64,000 nt of DNA from Bradyrhizobium sp. LTSP885 (GCF_000938305.1 NZ_JYMT01000003.1:62001-126000); one strand, 5' to 3'; shown: positions 35,641 to 44,855, counted from the first letter of the stretch. Translations and numbers: made by a program. The notes: generated by a model from the letters alone, not told the origin.

Positions 35641-36981
35641 ATGCTTCGCGCCGAAGACAACAAATTCCTCACCGAGTCGGGTGCGGGAACAGGGATGGGC
35701 GAGTTGCTGCGCCGGTTCTGGATCCCGGTACTGCTGTCGGAAGAATTGCCCGAACCGGATAGCGATCCTAAGAAGATCACGGTGCTCGGCGAGGAGCTGC
35801 TCGCCTTCCGCGATTCGCGGGGCGTGGTCGGCCTCATCGATCAATACTGCCCGCATCGCGGCGCCAATCTGTGGCTCGGCCGCAACGAGGAATGCGGCAT
35901 CCGCTGCGTCTATCATGGCTGGAAGTTCGACACCGACGGCCGCTGCGTCGACATGCCGACCTCGTATCCGGACCTGAATGCAAAAGACCTGATCCGCATC
36001 AAGTCCTATCCGGTGCGCGAATGGGGCGAGATGATCTGGGCCTATATGGGACCGGCCGAGGCGATGCCGGAACTGCCGGCGCTGGAAATGGCGCTGCTGC
36101 CGCCGTCACATCGCTTCGTCACCAAGAAGTGGCAGGACTGCAATTGGGTGCAGGCGGTGGAGGGCTCGATCGACACCGCGCATTTCACCTTCGCGCATCT
36201 CTCCTTCGAGAAGGAGGAGAACGAGATCCTCGACATCAAGCGGCATTTCGTCAATCCGCTGACGCGGGTCGCGACCGATCACATGCGCTGGATCGCCGAA
36301 GATCCGCGCCCGGTGATCAAGATCAATCCACATGAAGCCGGCCTCACGGTCGCAGGCGGGCGCTTGACCGGGAGCGATAACATCTACTGGCGCATCGCCC
36401 AGTTCCTGATGCCGTTCCACAGCTACGCGCCGAGTTCGATGCCGGGCGAGAACATGTTCGGCCAGACCTTCGTGCCGGTCACCGACACCGGTTGCTGGAT
36501 CTACACTTATGCGTGGAATCCGGACCGTCCGCTGACCGAGGCCGAGCGCGACGGTTACGCCAATGGCAATGGCGTGATGGCAGTGGTCGACGAAAATTAT
36601 ATCCCGCTGCGCAACCGGGCGAACGACTACCTGATCGACCGCAAGCTGCAGCGGACCAAGAGCTACACCGGCATCAAGGGCGTCTCCGAACAGGACGCCG
36701 CCGTGCAGGACAGCCAGGGGCCGATCGCCGACCGCACCCGCGAGCATCTCGGCCCGACCGATCTCGGCATCATGCATTTTCGCAAGCTGGTGATGGAGGC
36801 CGCGCGCGCCCTTCAGAAGGGCGAAGCGCCGCCGCACGTCAAGCACCAGGACCGCTACACCGTGCGTTCAGGTGCCTGCGTGACGAACAAGGCCAAGGAT
36901 CTCACCGCGGTGATGATCGAACGGTTCGGCGATCCGGCCGGGTTCGTGGGTGGTCCCGGGCAGAACGCGGCGGCGGAGTAA
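35641..36981 (+). CDS. Rieske 2Fe-2S aromatic ring-hydroxylating oxygenase, alpha subunit
   Basis: A 446-residue catalytic oxygenase resembling phthalate 4,5-dioxygenase and related monocomponent-type alpha subunits. The Rieske cluster ligands are CPHRGAN and CVYHGWKFD (C-x-H and C-x2-H). The mononuclear iron motif is SIDTAHFTFAHLSFE (D-x2-H-x4-H). No beta subunit or reductase gene is adjacent, so electron delivery must come from elsewhere. RBS GGGAGGT. The substrate is not predictable. It shares orientation and near-identical ribosome binding context with the TauD-like gene upstream, which suggests they may act together. Confidence 0.87.
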   Translation: MLRAEDNKFLTESGAGTGMGELLRRFWIPVLLSEELPEPDSDPKKITVLGEELLAFRDSRGVVGLIDQYCPHRGANLWLGRNEECGIRCVYHGWKFDTDGRCVDMPTSYPDLNAKDLIRIKSYPVREWGEMIWAYMGPAEAMPELPALEMALLPPSHRFVTKKWQDCNWVQAVEGSIDTAHFTFAHLSFEKEENEILDIKRHFVNPLTRVATDHMRWIAEDPRPVIKINPHEAGLTVAGGRLTGSDNIYWRIAQFLMPFHSYAPSSMPGENMFGQTFVPVTDTGCWIYTYAWNPDRPLTEAERDGYANGNGVMAVVDENYIPLRNRANDYLIDRKLQRTKSYTGIKGVSEQDAAVQDSQGPIADRTREHLGPTDLGIMHFRKLVMEAARALQKGEAPPHVKHQDRYTVRSGACVTNKAKDLTAVMIERFGDPAGFVGGPGQNAAAE

Positions 36982-36984
36982 GCT

Positions 36985-37113
36985 GTCGTCCCGGCGAAGG
37001 CCGGGACCCATAACGACCGAACGTTGTTGGAGAAGAAAGGTAACGCCGCTTGTGCCCTTTCCACGGGCCGCGGCGTATGGGTCCCGGGTCGCGCTTCGCT
37101 TGCCCGGGACGAC
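36985..37113. repeat. Inverted pair of the GTCGTCCCGG...CCCATAAC palindrome (empty form)
   Basis: Left copy 36985-37017 (tail CCCATAACGACC). Right copy about 37070-37113 has a CGGCGTATGGG tail and a longer internal loop (GTCGCGCTTCGCTTGC). About 52 bp lie between, without a gene. Confidence 0.8.
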
Positions 37114-37119
37114 AGCGGA

Positions 37120-38727
37120 CTACAGCGGAGTCCTGCGATACTCCCGATTGCTCAGGCTCGCTTCCTCGAGGTCAAGATCGCGCTCGATGCGGCGCCTTGT
37201 TTCGTCGGTGATCTTGCCGTCGCGCAGCAGCGCATGGATGAACTTGCGCTCGGAGGCAATCAGCTCGCGGGTCAGCTCGGTGCCGGTTGCCGAGACGTCG
37301 TGCTTGTCGGGGTCGAGCGTATCAGGCAATTGGTTGGCGCGGATTTCGTGCCGCGAGCGCAGCAGCCTCACCACCTCGTCGGACAGTTCGCGGTCGTCGG
37401 TGATGGCGTCGAGCGATTTCAGCGCGGCGTCCAGCGCTTCGCGCCGCGCCGCGATTTCCGATTCATGCTCCGCGACATACTCGCTGCGCCCGTCCTTGGC
37501 GAGGCCGAGCCAGCGCACCACCGGCGGCAGTCCGAGGCCGAGCCCGACCAGCGTTACGAAGATCACGCCGAAGGCGACGAACAGGATCAGGTCGCGATAG
37601 GGAAAGGCATCGCCGTTCGGCAGCGTCAGAGGCAGCGCCAGTGCCGCGGCGAGCGAGACCGCGCCGCGGACGCCGGTGAAGGCCACCACGAACACGGCGC
37701 GCCAGGACGGCAGCGGATCGCGGTCGCGCACCTGCTTGGAGATCCAGCGCGGCAAATACGTGCCGGGAAATACCCAGAGGAAGCGCGCGACGATCACGAT
37801 GATCGCGACCAGCACGGTGGCCGCGAGGATGTCGTGCAGCGGGAACGCCTTCGATTTCTCGTACAGCGACCGCATCTGGAACCCGGTCAGCAGGAACAGC
37901 AGACCCTCGATCAAATAGATGATCAGGTCCCAGAAGAAGATGCCCTGCAGACGGGTCGCGGCCGAGATCATCAGCGGGCCGTTCCAACTCATATAGAGCC
38001 CGCAGGCGACGGTTGCGATCACGCCGGAACCGCCGAAATGCTCGGGGATCCAGTAGGCGAGATAGGGCGTGATCAGCGACAGTGTGATCTCGACCTGGGA
38101 ATCGCGGGCGCGGCGGCGTGCGCGCAGGCTGAGCCAGCCTATGGCCGTGCCGAACAGGACCTCGGCGGCGACGATGACGAAAAAGGTGCCGGTCGCCTTC
38201 GGCAGCGAGAACAGCCCGGTCGAGATCGCCACCACCGCGAAGCGATAGAGGATCAGCGCGGTCGCGTCATTGGCGAGACCTTCGCCCTCGAGCACCACCA
38301 GGATGCGCCTGGGCATGCCGAGCTTGCGCGCGATCGCCAGCGGCGCGACTACGTCGGGCGGGGCGACGATGGCGCCGAGCAGGAAGCCGACGTTCCAGGG
38401 CAGGCCGATCAGATAGTGGGTCGCAGCCGCGACCATGAAGGCGGTGAAGATCACGCAGCCGACCGACAGCAGGATGATCGGCCGCAGATTGGCCTTGAAC
38501 TCGCGCCAGCTCATCGCGACGCTCGCCGAATAGATCAGCGGCGGCAGCACGACCAGCAGCACCAGTTCCGGCGGCAGTTCCAGCAATGGCATGCCCGGCA
38601 CGAAGGCGAGCACGATGCCGACAAGCAGGAGCAGGATCGCCGGGGCGACATTGACCCGCCGAGCCACGAGCGCGGTTCCCGCCAGTACGCCGAGCAGGAT
38701 GAGAAAGATCTGAAATCTGGCTTCCAT
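37120..38727 (-). CDS. Na+/H+ antiporter, CPA1 family
   Basis: A 535-residue inner-membrane cation:proton antiporter with about 12 hydrophobic segments. The family motifs LLGAIVAPPDVVAPLAIARKL (ion-binding PPDVV region; the usual Asp pair is here PPD) and GEGLANDATALILYRFAV (NDA motif) are present. A cytoplasmic C-terminal tail of about 120 residues includes charged helices that may regulate activity. Likely role: sodium and pH homeostasis. The gene stands alone. Confidence 0.88.
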   Translation of the reverse strand: MEARFQIFLILLGVLAGTALVARRVNVAPAILLLLVGIVLAFVPGMPLLELPPELVLLVVLPPLIYSASVAMSWREFKANLRPIILLSVGCVIFTAFMVAAATHYLIGLPWNVGFLLGAIVAPPDVVAPLAIARKLGMPRRILVVLEGEGLANDATALILYRFAVVAISTGLFSLPKATGTFFVIVAAEVLFGTAIGWLSLRARRRARDSQVEITLSLITPYLAYWIPEHFGGSGVIATVACGLYMSWNGPLMISAATRLQGIFFWDLIIYLIEGLLFLLTGFQMRSLYEKSKAFPLHDILAATVLVAIIVIVARFLWVFPGTYLPRWISKQVRDRDPLPSWRAVFVVAFTGVRGAVSLAAALALPLTLPNGDAFPYRDLILFVAFGVIFVTLVGLGLGLPPVVRWLGLAKDGRSEYVAEHESEIAARREALDAALKSLDAITDDRELSDEVVRLLRSRHEIRANQLPDTLDPDKHDVSATGTELTRELIASERKFIHALLRDGKITDETRRRIERDLDLEEASLSNREYRRTPL

Positions 38728-38838
38728 GACGGCTCAATTCGCCCGGAAAGCAGCGCCAGTCAATGCGGGCGGGCCATCGCCGGCCCGCCCGATCATGTCA
38801 TGGAGTTGTCGTCCGGGAAGTTCGGAAGTAGCGCTCGA

Positions 38839-39225
38839 TCAGTCCCGCAGGTCGTAGCGATAGGATTTCGAGACGATCTGCCAGCCGTCCGCGAGCTTCA
38901 TCGCCACCAGATAGTCGGTGAAGAAGCGCGGCGGCAGCTGGCAGCGCACTTTGATGAAGGCGGTGTTGTCGTCGGAGCGGTCGATGGTAACGATGAAGTC
39001 CTCGCGTTGCTTACCCTCTGCCTTCCCCGACGGACGCTTGCGCACCCAGGCGAGCCAGTCAGGCACGGTCAGGACCTTCAATTCGCCTTTCTCGACCCAG
39101 CGCAGGTCGGCACTGGGATGGAAGGCCGCGGCGAGCTTGTCGGCGTCGCCCTCATAAAGGCCGTCGAAATAGGTCTGCACGACGCTTTCGACGCTGGATC
39201 GGTCTTGCGAAGGTTCTTGGCTCAA
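38839..39225 (-). CDS. NTF2-like protein (putative lumazine-binding, nuclear transport factor 2 family)
   Basis: A 128-residue cone-shaped NTF2-fold protein. The SSVESVVQTYFDGLYEGDADK stretch and the FHPSADLRW motif match the Lumazine_bd_2/SnoaL-like group. Function is unknown, perhaps ligand binding or a small enzyme. The start is chosen as TTG 39225, because GGGAGGA lies at good distance. An ATG at 39270 in frame gives 143 residues and is the alternative. It is divergent from the GFA gene. Confidence 0.72.
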   Translation of the reverse strand: MSQEPSQDRSSVESVVQTYFDGLYEGDADKLAAAFHPSADLRWVEKGELKVLTVPDWLAWVRKRPSGKAEGKQREDFIVTIDRSDDNTAFIKVRCQLPPRFFTDYLVAMKLADGWQIVSKSYRYDLRD

Positions 39226-39324
39226 CGGTTGGTCCTCCCGGCAGGATCTGGTCTGATAGGATTTAGCCATGAACCGCCTGGCAGCGCCATGGCCGGCAAC
39301 AAAAATCAGCGTGAGGGATCAGCC

Positions 39325-39759
39325 GTGACCGCACATGCAAATCAGAACGAACGCATCCTTGCCGGCGAATGCCTCTGCCGCGCCGTGCGCTACGAGGTCG
39401 CCGATGCATTTGCCTATGCGCTCAATTGCCATTGCTCGAACTGCCGGCGTGCCACGGGTTCGGCGTTCAAGCCGTTCGCCGGGATCGCGCGGGAGAAATT
39501 GACCGTCGTCGACGGCGCCGACGACCTGATGACTTACGGTGGTACCGCGGCGCATGACGCGCATTGTCGCCGTTGCGGCTCGCTGCTCTATTCGGTCGTG
39601 CGCGACGGCGCCTTCGTCCACGTCACGATGGGAACGCTGGGCGATGCGCCCGCGATCCGGCCGAGCGCGCATATCTTCGTCGGTTCCAAGGCGCCGTGGT
39701 ACACGATCTCGGACGACCTGCCGCAATATCAGGAGCACGTCACGCGCGGGGCGGAATAA
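39325..39759 (+). CDS. GFA (CENP-V/glutathione-dependent formaldehyde-activating) family protein
   Basis: A 144-residue zinc-binding protein. The zinc ligands form the pattern GECLCRAV, NCHCSNCRRATGSAF and HCRRCGSLLY, diagnostic of the GFA domain. True formaldehyde activation is shown for few members, so function is open. GTG 39325 with GAGGGA upstream is chosen; an in-frame ATG at 39289 would add 12 residues. The open frame extends far upstream antisense to the antiporter gene and is rejected there. Confidence 0.83.
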   Translation: MTAHANQNERILAGECLCRAVRYEVADAFAYALNCHCSNCRRATGSAFKPFAGIAREKLTVVDGADDLMTYGGTAAHDAHCRRCGSLLYSVVRDGAFVHVTMGTLGDAPAIRPSAHIFVGSKAPWYTISDDLPQYQEHVTRGAE

Positions 39760-39949
39760 ATCCGCGTCCGGGCCGTTAGTGCCCAATGGCTGGCCAGCAA
39801 AATCCGAACCGAGCGTCCATTTCGCCGACTAACAGTCAGGACGGCCCGCTCCACACTGGCGTCGATCGTGAGGTACCTCACAAAGGCCGGGGGGCGCTTC
39901 TGGTAGTCGGATAGGCGTGCTAGAAATGCTAAATTCTGGGACGGTCACC

Positions 39950-41824
39950 ATGAACAGGCCCGGGTTCCTCAAATTGAATCGATTGGTTCTCGCCATTGCA
40001 GCCTTCCTGCTGCTCGTGTGCCAGCCGGCTTTCGCCGAAAAGCGCGTGGCGCTGGTGCTCGGGAATTCCGCCTACAGGAACACCGCGCCGCTGGCGAACC
40101 CGGGCAACGATGCCGCCGTGATGGCCGCGACGCTAAAGGCTGCCGGCTTCGATTCCGTGGACTTCCGCCGCGATCTGCCCGCCGCCGAAACCCGCCGCGC
40201 GCTGCGTGACTTCGGCGACCGCGCCCGCGATGCCGATATCGCCGTGGTCTATTACGCCGGCCATGGCATCGAGGTGGACGGTGCCAATTATCTGATCCCG
40301 GTCGATGCCAAGCTGGAACGCGATACCGACATTTACGACGAAGGGCTTTCGCTCGACCGCGTCCTGGTCGCGATCGAGCCAGCGCGGAAATTGCGGCTGG
40401 TGATCCTCGATGCCTGCCGCGACAACCCGTTTGCCAAGACCATGAAGCGGACGCTGGCGACCCGGGCGATCGGGCAGGGGCTGGCCAAGGTCGAGCCGAC
40501 CAGCCCGAATGTACTGATCGCCTATTCGGCGAAGGCGGGCTCCACGGCGGCCGATGGCGACGGCAAGAACAGTCCCTTTACCACCGCCCTGTCAAAGTAC
40601 CTGCCGACGCCGGGCCTCGATATCCGCCGTGCGTTCGGCTATGTGCGCGACGAAGTTCTGAAGACCACCAACAACCGCCAGGAACCGTTCGTCTATGGCT
40701 CGCTCGGCGGCGAAGACGTTGCCTTGGTTCCTGCGGCTGCCAAGCCTGCACCGCCACCGGTTGCCGCCGCACCGGCTGCGCCGGCGCCCACGGCGCAGTC
40801 CGAGACCCGTCGCGATTACGAGCTCGCGCTGCAGATCGGCAACAAGAGCGCGATGAACGCCTTCCTCGCGCAGCATCCCGACGGTTACTACGCGAACCTC
40901 GCCAAGCTGCAGGTCGAGAAGTTCTCGGCGGAGGATACCCGCGTTGCCGCCACCGAGAAGGCACGGCTTGCCGAGCAGGAGCGTGCGCGGCTGGTCGCCG
41001 AGGGGGCACAGAAGACGCAGCAAACCAAGGCCGAGGCCGATGCGAAAGCCGCTGAGCAGGCGCGCCTTGCCGCCGAGCAGGCCAAGCAGATCGCCCAGGA
41101 CCAGGCTGCCGCCGCCGAACAGAAGCGGCTTGCCGCGGACAAGGCTGCCGCCGATCAGGCCGCGGCCCAGCCGCCCGTGGCCGCGGCTCCCGCGCCTGCT
41201 GAGAAGACGACGACAGTGGCCGCGCTGACCGCCGGGTCGCCCCAGGTCGACGTCACCAAAGCCGACGTCACCAAATCGGTGCAGTCCGAACTGCGCCGCG
41301 TCGGCTGCCTGACGGGCGCCGCCGATGGCGATTGGAACGCGGCTTCGCAGCGCTCGCTGACGCTGTTCAATCGCTTCGCCGGCACCAAGCTCGACGCCAA
41401 GACCGCGAGCCTCGACACGCTCGATGCCGTCAAGCTGAAGCAGTCCCGTGTCTGCCCGCTGGCCTGCGAGCATGGCTACAAGGCCGACGGCGACCACTGC
41501 ACCAGGATCGTCTGCGCCGAGGGCTCGTTCCTCAACGACGACAATGAATGCGAAAAGCAACGCGGGCGGAAGCCGGTCGCCAAGCGTGATAGCGACGACC
41601 GTCCGTCGCGGCGTGAACGCGCTTATCTGCCGCAGCGGGAGCCGCCGGAGCCGTCCGCGGCTATTCCGCACCCGCAGGCGAGCGCGAGTGACCGCGACCG
41701 CGGCAAGATCGTCTGCGACAATACCGGCTGCAAGCCGCTCCTGCACGGCTGTCATATCGAATACCGCGGCGGCGGGGGTGTTCCGACCTATGCCGGCGTT
41801 GGCAATGTGCAGGTCTGCAATTGA
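39950..41824 (+). CDS. Secreted caspase-like (peptidase C14/metacaspase family) protein
   Basis: A 624-residue protein with a signal peptide (cleavage after CQPAFA, about residue 29), so periplasmic or surface-exposed. The caspase p20-like domain follows: RVALVLGNSAYRN, then the catalytic His105 in VVYYAGHGIE and Cys156 in VILDACRDNPF. An Ala/Pro linker leads to a charged Ala/Gln/Glu-rich coiled coil (about 330-420). A peptidoglycan-binding-like segment (SVQSELRRVGCLTGAADGDW) is next. The C-terminal tail has several Cys pairs (CPLACEHGYKADGDHC, IVCDNTGCKP, GCHIEYRG). The substrate is unknown. Start ATG 39950 gives the signal peptide directly. Confidence 0.85.
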   Translation: MNRPGFLKLNRLVLAIAAFLLLVCQPAFAEKRVALVLGNSAYRNTAPLANPGNDAAVMAATLKAAGFDSVDFRRDLPAAETRRALRDFGDRARDADIAVVYYAGHGIEVDGANYLIPVDAKLERDTDIYDEGLSLDRVLVAIEPARKLRLVILDACRDNPFAKTMKRTLATRAIGQGLAKVEPTSPNVLIAYSAKAGSTAADGDGKNSPFTTALSKYLPTPGLDIRRAFGYVRDEVLKTTNNRQEPFVYGSLGGEDVALVPAAAKPAPPPVAAAPAAPAPTAQSETRRDYELALQIGNKSAMNAFLAQHPDGYYANLAKLQVEKFSAEDTRVAATEKARLAEQERARLVAEGAQKTQQTKAEADAKAAEQARLAAEQAKQIAQDQAAAAEQKRLAADKAAADQAAAQPPVAAAPAPAEKTTTVAALTAGSPQVDVTKADVTKSVQSELRRVGCLTGAADGDWNAASQRSLTLFNRFAGTKLDAKTASLDTLDAVKLKQSRVCPLACEHGYKADGDHCTRIVCAEGSFLNDDNECEKQRGRKPVAKRDSDDRPSRRERAYLPQREPPEPSAAIPHPQASASDRDRGKIVCDNTGCKPLLHGCHIEYRGGGGVPTYAGVGNVQVCN

Positions 41825-41869
41825 AGCGGCTGCAACTGAAAGGTCTGCAACTGAAGCGGCTGCGACGGA
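41810..41869. repeat. 15-bp tandem repeat spanning the stop codon of the caspase-like gene
   Basis: Four 15-bp units from 41810. The first is the gene's last five codons (cag gtc tgc aat tga). Units two and three (agc ggc tgc aac tga, aag gtc tgc aac tga) repeat the pattern with their own in-frame TGA. The fourth has lost the stop (gac gga). The array ends 4 bp before the stop of the convergent DUF1345 gene. Confidence 0.85.
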
Positions 41870-41872
41870 AGG

Positions 41873-42553
41873 TTAAATCGCGCTCGCCGCGATATTGACC
41901 ATCAACGCCAGCAGCGCCGTGTTGAACACGAACGAGATGATGCCGTGTACGGTCGCGGTGCGGCGGATGATCTTGTCGGTGATGCCGACATCGGAGACCT
42001 GCGCGGTCATGCCGATCACGAACGAGAAGTAGACGAAGTCCCAGTAATCGGCATCGGTGTGCTCGTCGCCGCTCGGAAACTGCAGGCCGCCGGGCTTCTT
42101 GCCACGATAGAATTCATGGGCGTAGTGCAGCGAGAATGCGGTGTGAACCACAACCCATGACAGGGCGATGGTCGCGACCGCGACCGCCAGGGCAAATGGA
42201 TTGTCCTTCGCAGCGCCGAGCTCGGATATGATCGCAGCCAAACTCGCAAACGCGCCAAGCGCTGTCAGCACCAGGATCAGAAAGCGACCGTCGTCCTGCA
42301 CGACCGCGCTGCGTTTGATATGGGCGACGCCACAGCGCAGCATCATCACATAGGCGAGCACGAGATAGAGCAGGGCGAAGGCATCCCAGCCCGCGAGCAG
42401 ACGGGTCACCATCCGCGGTGAGCCCGGTACCAGCAGCGCCACCACGATGCCGAAGGCGATCGAGCCGAACATGCGCGGCCGGCCCACGACCACGCGGACC
42501 GGCATCGGCAGCTTCCTGAAACGAACAAGGTGGTCGGCGAAATCCTTGTCCAT
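41873..42553 (-). CDS. DUF1345 family inner-membrane protein
   Basis: A 226-residue integral membrane protein with about six hydrophobic segments. Family features include the HTAFSLHYAHEFY motif and DYWDFVYFSFVIGMTAQVSDV. The YWDFVYFSF stretch resembles the selectivity region of two-pore channels in appearance, but no function is established. It lies 18 bp after the prenyl synthase gene on the same strand, so cotranscription is likely. Confidence 0.87.
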   Translation of the reverse strand: MDKDFADHLVRFRKLPMPVRVVVGRPRMFGSIAFGIVVALLVPGSPRMVTRLLAGWDAFALLYLVLAYVMMLRCGVAHIKRSAVVQDDGRFLILVLTALGAFASLAAIISELGAAKDNPFALAVAVATIALSWVVVHTAFSLHYAHEFYRGKKPGGLQFPSGDEHTDADYWDFVYFSFVIGMTAQVSDVGITDKIIRRTATVHGIISFVFNTALLALMVNIAASAI

Positions 42554-42571
42554 TGGCTGCCGCTGTCCGCG

Positions 42572-43492
42572 CTAGTTCTTGCGCTCGGCGACGAAGCGCG
42601 CGGCTGCGCGCAGCACATCGCCCCGCGCGCCGAACACCGACAGCGCGGCATCGGCGCGCGCCAGCAGGTCGCGCACGCGCTGCTTGGCGCCCTCGATGCC
42701 GAGCTGGGTGACGAAGGTGGTCTTGCCGAGCGCCGCATCCGCCCCGGCCGGCTTGCCGAGTGCCGCCGCGTCGCCCTCGACGTCGAGCAAATCGTCGGCG
42801 ATCTGGAAGGCCTCGCCGAGCGCTTTGCCGTAATCGTCGAGCGCCTGATATTCGCTCAGTGAGGACTGGCCGAGGATCGCGCCGGCGATGCAGCCGAAGC
42901 GTAACAGCGCGCCGGTCTTCATCTGCTGCAGGCGGGCGACGTCGACCGGCTCGCGGTCGCCGAAGCGGCCTTCGCCGGCGAGGTCGAGGATTTGGCCGCC
43001 GGCCATGCCGCCGATGCCGGAGGCACGCGCCAGCGCGCGGGTCAAGAGCAAGCGGACATTGGCGTCGTTGTGGATCTCGTCGCGGGTGATGATATCGAAG
43101 GCGATCGTCAGCAGCGCGTCACCGGCGAGGATCGCGGTGGCGTCGTCATAGGCCTTGTGCAGGGTCGGGCGGCCGCGGCGCAGGTCGGAATTGTCCATCG
43201 CCGGCAGATCGTCGTGGATCAGCGAATAGCAGTGGATGCATTCGAGCGCCGCCCCCGCCATCAGCGCGGCCTCGCGCGGCACGCCGAACACCGCCGCACT
43301 CTCGACCACCAGAAACGGCCGCAGCCGCTTGCCGCCGCCGAGGCTGGAATAGCGCATCGCCTCGATCAGCCGCTTCGGGCGCACGATCTCATCTGTTACG
43401 GTCGCATCGGACAGCAATTTCGCAAGCAGGGCTTCGGTATCCTCCGCGGTCTGGTCCAGCCGCTTGGAAAACTCTGCAGTACCGGTCGTCAT
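42572..43492 (-). CDS. ispA: Short-chain (2E,6E)-farnesyl/geranyl diphosphate synthase
   Basis: A 306-residue trans-prenyltransferase elongating IPP and DMAPP. First Asp-rich motif HDDLPAMDNSDLRRG (DDxxxxD form, bacterial FPP synthase type) and second DDLLD are present, with GGKRLRPFL near the N-terminus. The residues before the first motif (CIHCYSLIHDD) fit a C15 product. The ATG at 43492 has GGAGC upstream; the longer frame is less likely. Product length is inferred. The DUF1345 gene follows closely. Confidence 0.9.
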   Translation of the reverse strand: MTTGTAEFSKRLDQTAEDTEALLAKLLSDATVTDEIVRPKRLIEAMRYSSLGGGKRLRPFLVVESAAVFGVPREAALMAGAALECIHCYSLIHDDLPAMDNSDLRRGRPTLHKAYDDATAILAGDALLTIAFDIITRDEIHNDANVRLLLTRALARASGIGGMAGGQILDLAGEGRFGDREPVDVARLQQMKTGALLRFGCIAGAILGQSSLSEYQALDDYGKALGEAFQIADDLLDVEGDAAALGKPAGADAALGKTTFVTQLGIEGAKQRVRDLLARADAALSVFGARGDVLRAAARFVAERKN

Positions 43493-43634
43493 TAAGAATT
43501 GCTCCAGATCGATTTTCGGCCGGACAATCGTTGATGGCACCGGCTTCGTCAATTCCACCCTGCGACGGATCGCGCCTTAAAAGTGCTGGAAAAACCGTGA
43601 ATTATCATACAGACGTCAAGCGGCGCCGGCCATT

Positions 43635-44348
43635 TTGGGGCTGACGCGGACCGCGTCCGAGCCGGAAACCGCCGTTTTGCGCATCGTCCGAATTTCATTG
43701 CTGCTTTTGCTGGCCCCGCTGTTGCTGCCTTATTTGGTGACGCCGCTCTACCGCGCCGGCCACCCGGTCTCGGCCTTGATGGCGTGGCGGACCCTGACCG
43801 GTGCCCCGGTGACGCGGCATTGGGTCGATTTCGGCGCGATTTCGCCATATCTGCCCCGTTCCGTGGTCGGCTCGGAGGACGCCAAATTCTGCAGCCATCG
43901 CGGCGTCGATTGGGGGGCGCTGCGCGAGGTGATGGATGACGCCGAGGATGGCGAGGTGGCGCGCGGCGGCTCGACCATCACCCAGCAGGTCGCCAAGAAC
44001 CTGTTCCTGTGGCCGGGCCGCAGCGTGATCCGCAAAGGCCTGGAACTGCCGCTGGCACTCTGGATCGATTTCGTGCTGCCCAAGCAGCGGATCCTGGAAA
44101 TCTACCTCAACATCGCCGAAATGGGCCCCTCCGGGCAATTCGGCGCCGAAGCGGGGGCCCAATTTGCCTTCGGTCGTTCCGCTGCCGCGCTGTCACCGCG
44201 CGAGGCGGCGCTGTTGGCGGCGATCCTGCCGAATCCGGTCAAACGGAGCGCCCACAGCCCCGGCCCGGGGGTCCGCCGGCTGTCCGGGACCTATATGGCC
44301 CGGGCCAATGCGGTCGAGCGCTGCTGGCGCGAAAATCGAGGATCTTGA
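43635..44348 (+). CDS. mtgA: Monofunctional biosynthetic peptidoglycan transglycosylase
   Basis: A GT51 glycosyltransferase that polymerises lipid II without a transpeptidase domain. One N-terminal membrane anchor ([19 protein letters not shown]) is followed by [14 protein letters not shown] (catalytic Glu region) and [20 protein letters not shown]. About 237 residues is normal for MtgA. No ATG is available at the right place. The TTG at 43635 is used, with TTG 43677 as alternative. rpmF follows after 155 bp. Confidence 0.88.
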   Translation: MGLTRTASEPETAVLRIVRISLLLLLAPLLLPYLVTPLYRAGHPVSALMAWRTLTGAPVTRHWVDFGAISPYLPRSVVGSEDAKFCSHRGVDWGALREVMDDAEDGEVARGGSTITQQVAKNLFLWPGRSVIRKGLELPLALWIDFVLPKQRILEIYLNIAEMGPSGQFGAEAGAQFAFGRSAAALSPREAALLAAILPNPVKRSAHSPGPGVRRLSGTYMARANAVERCWRENRGS

Positions 44349-44503
44349 GCCGATTTCTGGCGCTTTTTGCTCAATCCCACCCTAGATTTACGTGGTCCCT
44401 TCCTCTATAAGCGCGGCCTTACCGGCATCGCACCCTGCGCTCTCAGCGCTGTGCCCGTCCGCCTTTCGGACGATGCCTCCGCAACACCCCTAGAGGACCT
44501 GTT

Positions 44504-44689
44504 ATGGCCGTTCCCAGAAGAAAAACCTCGCCGTCGCGCCGTGGCATGCGCCGTTCGGCCGATGCGCTGAAGACCCCGACCTATGTCGAGGACAAGGACT
44601 CCGGCGAACTGCGCCGCCCGCACCATCTCGACCTGAAGACCGGCATGTACAAGGGCCGCCAGGTCCTGAAGGCCAAGAAAGAGTCCTGA
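44504..44689 (+). CDS. rpmF: 50S ribosomal protein L32
   Basis: A 61-residue basic ribosomal protein. The N-terminus [20 protein letters not shown] is the conserved L32 signature, and [17 protein letters not shown] matches alphaproteobacterial L32. The zinc-binding Cys pairs found in some L32 proteins are absent here, as is usual in this group. RBS GAGGAC. Confidence 0.96.
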   Translation: MAVPRRKTSPSRRGMRRSADALKTPTYVEDKDSGELRRPHHLDLKTGMYKGRQVLKAKKES

Positions 44690-44810
44690 TCGAACGGTCG
44701 GCCTGCGCGCCGCAATGTTGCGGCGTCGCAGCTGAATTCGGCCAACGCGTGCGATCAAGACGCGCGTATCAGCGGCGAAGCCGGTGCATCGCCGCCTTGC
44801 TCGGTTCTCC

Positions 44811-44855
44811 CTGATTAAGGTCTCTCTGATTAAGGCCACCCTGATTAAGGCTCTG
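44811..44855. repeat. 15-bp tandem repeat upstream of a membrane protein gene
   Basis: Three 15-bp units each starting CTGATTAAGG (44811, 44826, 44841). The array ends 4 bp before the ATG at 44860 and overlaps the expected ribosome-binding position, so the AAGG of the last unit (44847-44850) may act as the Shine-Dalgarno. Confidence 0.8.

Noticed and set aside
37024-39324. Long upstream extension of the GFA gene
   Set aside because: It reads antisense to the antiporter and NTF2-like genes. The GFA domain starts only after 39325.
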